In this document: positions 31,521 through 33,845 of the stretch, piece by piece
Position numbering within the stretch: the stretch's first letter is position 1
Layout of the letters: each line of letters opens with the position of its first letter
Origin: an archaeon
Lineage (GTDB): Archaea > Nanobdellota > Nanobdellia > Woesearchaeales > GW2011-AR9
Length of the DNA: 33,845 nucleotides
NCBI GenBank assembly: GCA_023259115.1
Contig: JAHFQW010000010.1
Span: 10,180 to 44,024 of the forward strand
Direction of reading: 5' to 3'
Notes under the pieces: model-generated
The model's input: the letters and a program-made list of their open reading frames with translations, nothing else
Database searches by the model: none
What the model was told of the DNA's origin: nothing
Translations under genes and position numbers: made by a program

Positions 31521-31695
31521 TAACGAAAGAATCGTTATAGTAAATGAATGAAATAATCGAATATTAAACCATACATTTACTTACAAGAAATGTGAAAGCT
31601 ACCACATTTCTGTACAGAAAATGAGTCATTACTCATTTTCTTGTATTAATAATGGTGAACAAACATTCGAAAAATTCGAAAACTATTCACCATTA
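31521..31695. repeat. Array of four hairpins between psmB and fttA
   Basis: Successive perfect inverted repeats: TAACGA/TCGTTA (31521-31537), AGAAATGTG/CACATTTCT (31586-31611), GAAAATGAGT/ACTCATTTTC (31617-31640) and TAATGGTGAA/TTCACCATTA (31650-31695, enclosing TTCGAA-AAA-TTCGAA). The 15-mer AACGAAAGAATCGTT of the first recurs at 31727. With the CACGTG repeats they fill nearly all of the 294-bp gap. They may act as RNA structures after psmB and before fttA, or as protein sites. Confidence 0.75.
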
Positions 31696-31721
31696 CTATA
31701 TGATCCTAATTGAATTGAAAA

Positions 31722-31741
31722 GGAAAAACGAAAGAATCGTT
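31722..31741 (-). terminator. Hairpin and T5 run after psmB
   Basis: On the minus strand, AACGA-TTCTT-TCGTT is followed by T runs, 6 nt past the psmB stop codon. It looks like a rho-independent-type terminator. The same hairpin sequence recurs at 31522-31536 without the T run. Confidence 0.55.
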
Positions 31742-31747
31742 AACCAA

Positions 31748-32380
31748 TTACAACAAACTCACTTCAACTTCCTTTGCTAATACTCTCTTAATTTCTTTCT
31801 CTGAAATAACCAACACATCTACACCATTTCCTGATGCACTATCCCGTTGCAACGCTGTATTAATTGCACGCACCACTAACTTCACACCCTCAGCCGTAGT
31901 CATACCTTCCTTATACTGCGTCTCTAAAACTCCCAACGCAAACACCGAACCTGAACCTGAAGACACAAAATCTCGTATAGGCGTCACACTGCCATCAGGG
32001 AATAAATCATACAAATACGTTCCTGCCGCATCTTTTGCACCCATTAAAAAATGCACAACCCCCGGCATCATACTCATCTGTCGAATATTGGAAAATAACA
32101 AACCACCCAGTAAATTTGCCGCTTCTTTAGCCGAAGGCTTCTTACCCGTTCTCACTTCTTTCAACTTCAACTCCGCTCTCCCTAATTTAATAAGTAACTG
32201 CGCATCGGACACCATTCCTGCAATTGTCACCGCCACATCATCAGTAAGAACGTGAACTTTCTCTGCACGCTTATCCACAATCATCGTGCCCGCCGTAGCT
32301 CGCTTATCCGCCGCAATCACCACGCCATCTTTACATACAATACCAACGGTCGTTGTTCCAGTCTTTAATCGTTCATCCAT
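31748..32380 (-). CDS. psmB: Proteasome beta subunit
   Basis: 210 residues. Catalytic subunit of the 20S proteasome. A short propeptide MDERLKTG ends before Thr9 (TTTVGIVCKDGVVIAADKRAT). The Thr9 nucleophile, Asp25 and the later Lys of VDKRAEKV fit the family; the SGSGSVFALGVLE loop is the conserved SGSG motif. Autocleavage after Gly8 should expose Thr. The alpha subunit is not in this window. Start: ATG with GAGGTAA about 6 nt upstream. TTTAAAAAG near 32452-32460 predicts a leader of about 50 nt. Confidence 0.96.
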   Translation of the reverse strand: MDERLKTGTTTVGIVCKDGVVIAADKRATAGTMIVDKRAEKVHVLTDDVAVTIAGMVSDAQLLIKLGRAELKLKEVRTGKKPSAKEAANLLGGLLFSNIRQMSMMPGVVHFLMGAKDAAGTYLYDLFPDGSVTPIRDFVSSGSGSVFALGVLETQYKEGMTTAEGVKLVVRAINTALQRDSASGNGVDVLVISEKEIKRVLAKEVEVSLL

Positions 32381-32585
32381 GGTAATTACCTCTTAAGCAG
32401 TGTGAGAAATTTCACCTATATCCTCTTATTTTTGTTAGTAAAAACAACCCTACTTTTTAAACTTTTCGCCACGAAAAAGCACAAGTTTACCACTAAATAA
32501 AGAGAAAATAAGCGAAAACTATATAAACCCCACACTCAAAAAAAGAAAGACATATACAGAATATACTCACGTACGCAAAAACACC

Positions 32586-33008
32586 ATGACCGATTTAAAC
32601 CCAACACATAAAATATTAATCGCAGAAGACGATCCAACAATACAAAGATTATACGAAGCCATATTAAGCCCTATTGCCCGTGTAACACTTGTAAAAAATG
32701 GAAAAGAAGCAAAAGATCTTCTCAGCCAAGGTAGCAATTATCATCTCATCATCACAGACCGAGAAATGCCTGTTATGTGTGGATTAAAACTATTAACCTC
32801 CATTCAACACCAAACAACTCCTCGTTTAATGATCAGTGGAACCAGTACTCCTCACGATTTACATCTAGAAGTAAGACAATACGGTGCATTAGGATTATAC
32901 CAAAAACCATTCCCCATCCAAGAATTTAGAACCATTGCCTCAGAATTCCTCAGCAACGGAAACTCTCCCACCCTAGAAGCCTATTTTAACTCCAAATATG
33001 TAAATTAA
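32586..33008 (+). CDS. Orphan CheY-like response-regulator receiver protein
   Basis: 140 residues, receiver domain only. Acidic pocket E14 D15 D16, phospho-acceptor D58 (ITDREMP), the S/T position in MISGTS (84-87) and K107 (YQKPF) are all present, so phosphorylation is possible. No output domain follows; the last 20 residues are a short tail. No histidine kinase is next to it. An ATATAC-like element lies about 26 nt upstream. It converges with mutL, with 7 bp between the stops. Confidence 0.85.
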   Translation: MTDLNPTHKILIAEDDPTIQRLYEAILSPIARVTLVKNGKEAKDLLSQGSNYHLIITDREMPVMCGLKLLTSIQHQTTPRLMISGTSTPHDLHLEVRQYGALGLYQKPFPIQEFRTIASEFLSNGNSPTLEAYFNSKYVN

Positions 33009-33015
33009 ATCAAAA

Positions 33016-33845
33016 CTAGCCTTTGCGCCTAAACTTCTTCTCCAACTCTTCTTTCACTGTTGTAATAATCGTCGGTCGTCCATGCGGACACGTATACGGA
33101 TTCTTCACTTTCCCAAGTTGCCTAACCAACTCCTCCATACGAAAAACACTTACCTCCTCCCCCGCCATCACCGCCGCTCGACACGCCATACGTGTAATAA
33201 TCATCTCTTGCACTCTTGCCACTCCACTACCTCTCTCTTCTTTCAACTCTTCGAGCACCACAAAAAATAATTCTCTGCTCTGCACACGTCCAAACACCTC
33301 TGGAATCGTTTTCAACACATACGAATTACCTTCAAAATGTTCAACTTGAAATCCCATCTTAGTAAGCAACTCAATATACTCCTCAACTATCACTTTCTGC
33401 CCTGCCAACAATTCTAAAATCTCGCCTTGCAACAACTCCTGTACCTCCACTTTTCGCAACATCAACTCCTCCATGAATTTCTCATACAAAATTCTCTCAT
33501 GCACCGCATGTTGATCTAAATACGCCACTCCTCCCTGCATCTCCGCCACAAAAAAAGTCTTATGCACCTGCCCTAAAATTTTAAGAAGCGGCAATCGAGA
33601 CAATAAAGATGTCCTTTCAGAAGTTACATTAACCATCTTTGAACCAACAGTACTCTCCCCACTCTTTTCTTCTTGTACTTCATCATCTTGTACTGCCTCC
33701 TCTTGCAAACCAACATCAACCAAACCAATATCTACCCCCGCCCTCCCAACAGCACCATACCCCGCACATCCACTCTCTCCCACTTGCAACATCTCTTGCG
33801 TGCTTGTTTCAAACGGATACAACTCTCGCCCAACTTTTTTCTTCA
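33016..33845 (-). CDS. mutL: DNA mismatch-repair MutL, C-terminal part (5' end beyond window)
   Basis: At least 276 residues; the frame runs open to the window edge (... KKKVGRELYPF), so the N-terminal GHKL ATPase domain is off-window. A Glu-rich linker leads to the C-terminal dimerisation/endonuclease domain: DQHAVHERILYE (the DQHAx2Ex4E nicking motif), MACRAAVMAG (ACR-like) and TCPHGRPT (CPHGRP). These metal-binding motifs are complete, so it should be a nicking-type MutL, as in bacteria lacking MutH. MutL is patchy in archaea and usually accompanies a MutS, here not visible. Internal TTG or GTG codons are not real starts. Confidence 0.93.
   Translation of the reverse strand, partial: KKKVGRELYPFETSTQEMLQVGESGCAGYGAVGRAGVDIGLVDVGLQEEAVQDDEVQEEKSGESTVGSKMVNVTSERTSLLSRLPLLKILGQVHKTFFVAEMQGGVAYLDQHAVHERILYEKFMEELMLRKVEVQELLQGEILELLAGQKVIVEEYIELLTKMGFQVEHFEGNSYVLKTIPEVFGRVQSRELFFVVLEELKEERGSGVARVQEMIITRMACRAAVMAGEEVSVFRMEELVRQLGKVKNPYTCPHGRPTIITTVKEELEKKFRRKG

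Noticed and set aside
33016-33822. Complete gene starting at the TTG at 33822
   Set aside because: The frame is open to the window edge and the product begins mid-linker of MutL, so it is a 5'-truncated gene rather than a short MutL-C protein.
1-33845. CRISPR array, insertion sequence or prophage
   Set aside because: No regularly spaced repeats, transposase, integrase or phage structural genes are visible; the repeats found are single short elements.

Overview
This AT-rich window (very roughly one third G+C) is archaeal. Evidence: TATA (box A) promoters with many leaderless starts, an archaeal proteasome beta subunit, the KH/metallo-beta-lactamase/beta-CASP termination factor (aCPSF1/FttA), an archaeal class I CCA-adding enzyme, tRNA genes interrupted by bulge-helix-bulge introns, and surface proteins with the PGF-pre-PGF domain. 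Small compact genes, many double zinc-ribbon proteins and the type of pilin suggest a DPANN archaeon of the Woesearchaeota/Pacearchaeota kind. That placement is inference.

Layout. 1-9132 (minus strand): four secreted or surface genes. They are a Ser-rich exported protein cut by the window edge, a 1383-residue Cys-rich giant, and two paralogous PGF-pre-PGF membrane-anchored glycoprotein-like proteins. Both PGF genes carry the same palindrome at the predicted transcription start. 9356-13963: pgk, a coiled-coil protein, a winged-helix Nudix protein and a YchF-type GTPase. 14214-18791: small membrane or unknown proteins, tRNA-Thr with an intron, and a three-gene operon of an endonuclease V homologue with altered catalytic residues, a membrane protein and a candidate Cys-His-Asp protein. 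19537-23583: a 7-TM protein, a type IV pilin-like protein, a complex inverted-repeat element, a fusion of an AdoMet-decarboxylase-like domain to a SET methyltransferase, a thioredoxin-like ferredoxin, a stand-alone NFACT-R protein and a RelE-type toxin-antitoxin pair. 23697-29426: tRNA-Arg with a D-loop intron followed by an S4 protein, three double zinc-ribbon proteins, a voltage-sensor-like protein, cca, a second Nudix, and a tRNA-Ser gene carrying three introns. 29567-33845: fttA, a hairpin-rich intergenic region, psmB, an orphan response-regulator receiver and the C-terminal part of mutL.

Common threads. The window is rich in RNA processing: five introns in three tRNA genes, CCA addition, FttA-dependent termination, an S4 protein and NFACT-R. 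Two of the tRNAs are followed exactly 13 nt later by a protein gene. Two start modes coexist: leaderless starts with a TATA element centred about 26-27 nt upstream, and Shine-Dalgarno starts (GGTG/GAGG). The strongest unusual items are the three-intron tRNA-Ser, the AdoMetDC-like/SET fusion, the paired operator of the PGF-pre-PGF genes, and the endonuclease V homologue with changed active-site residues. There is no gene-free stretch longer than 300 bases; the longest intergenic regions are described individually.
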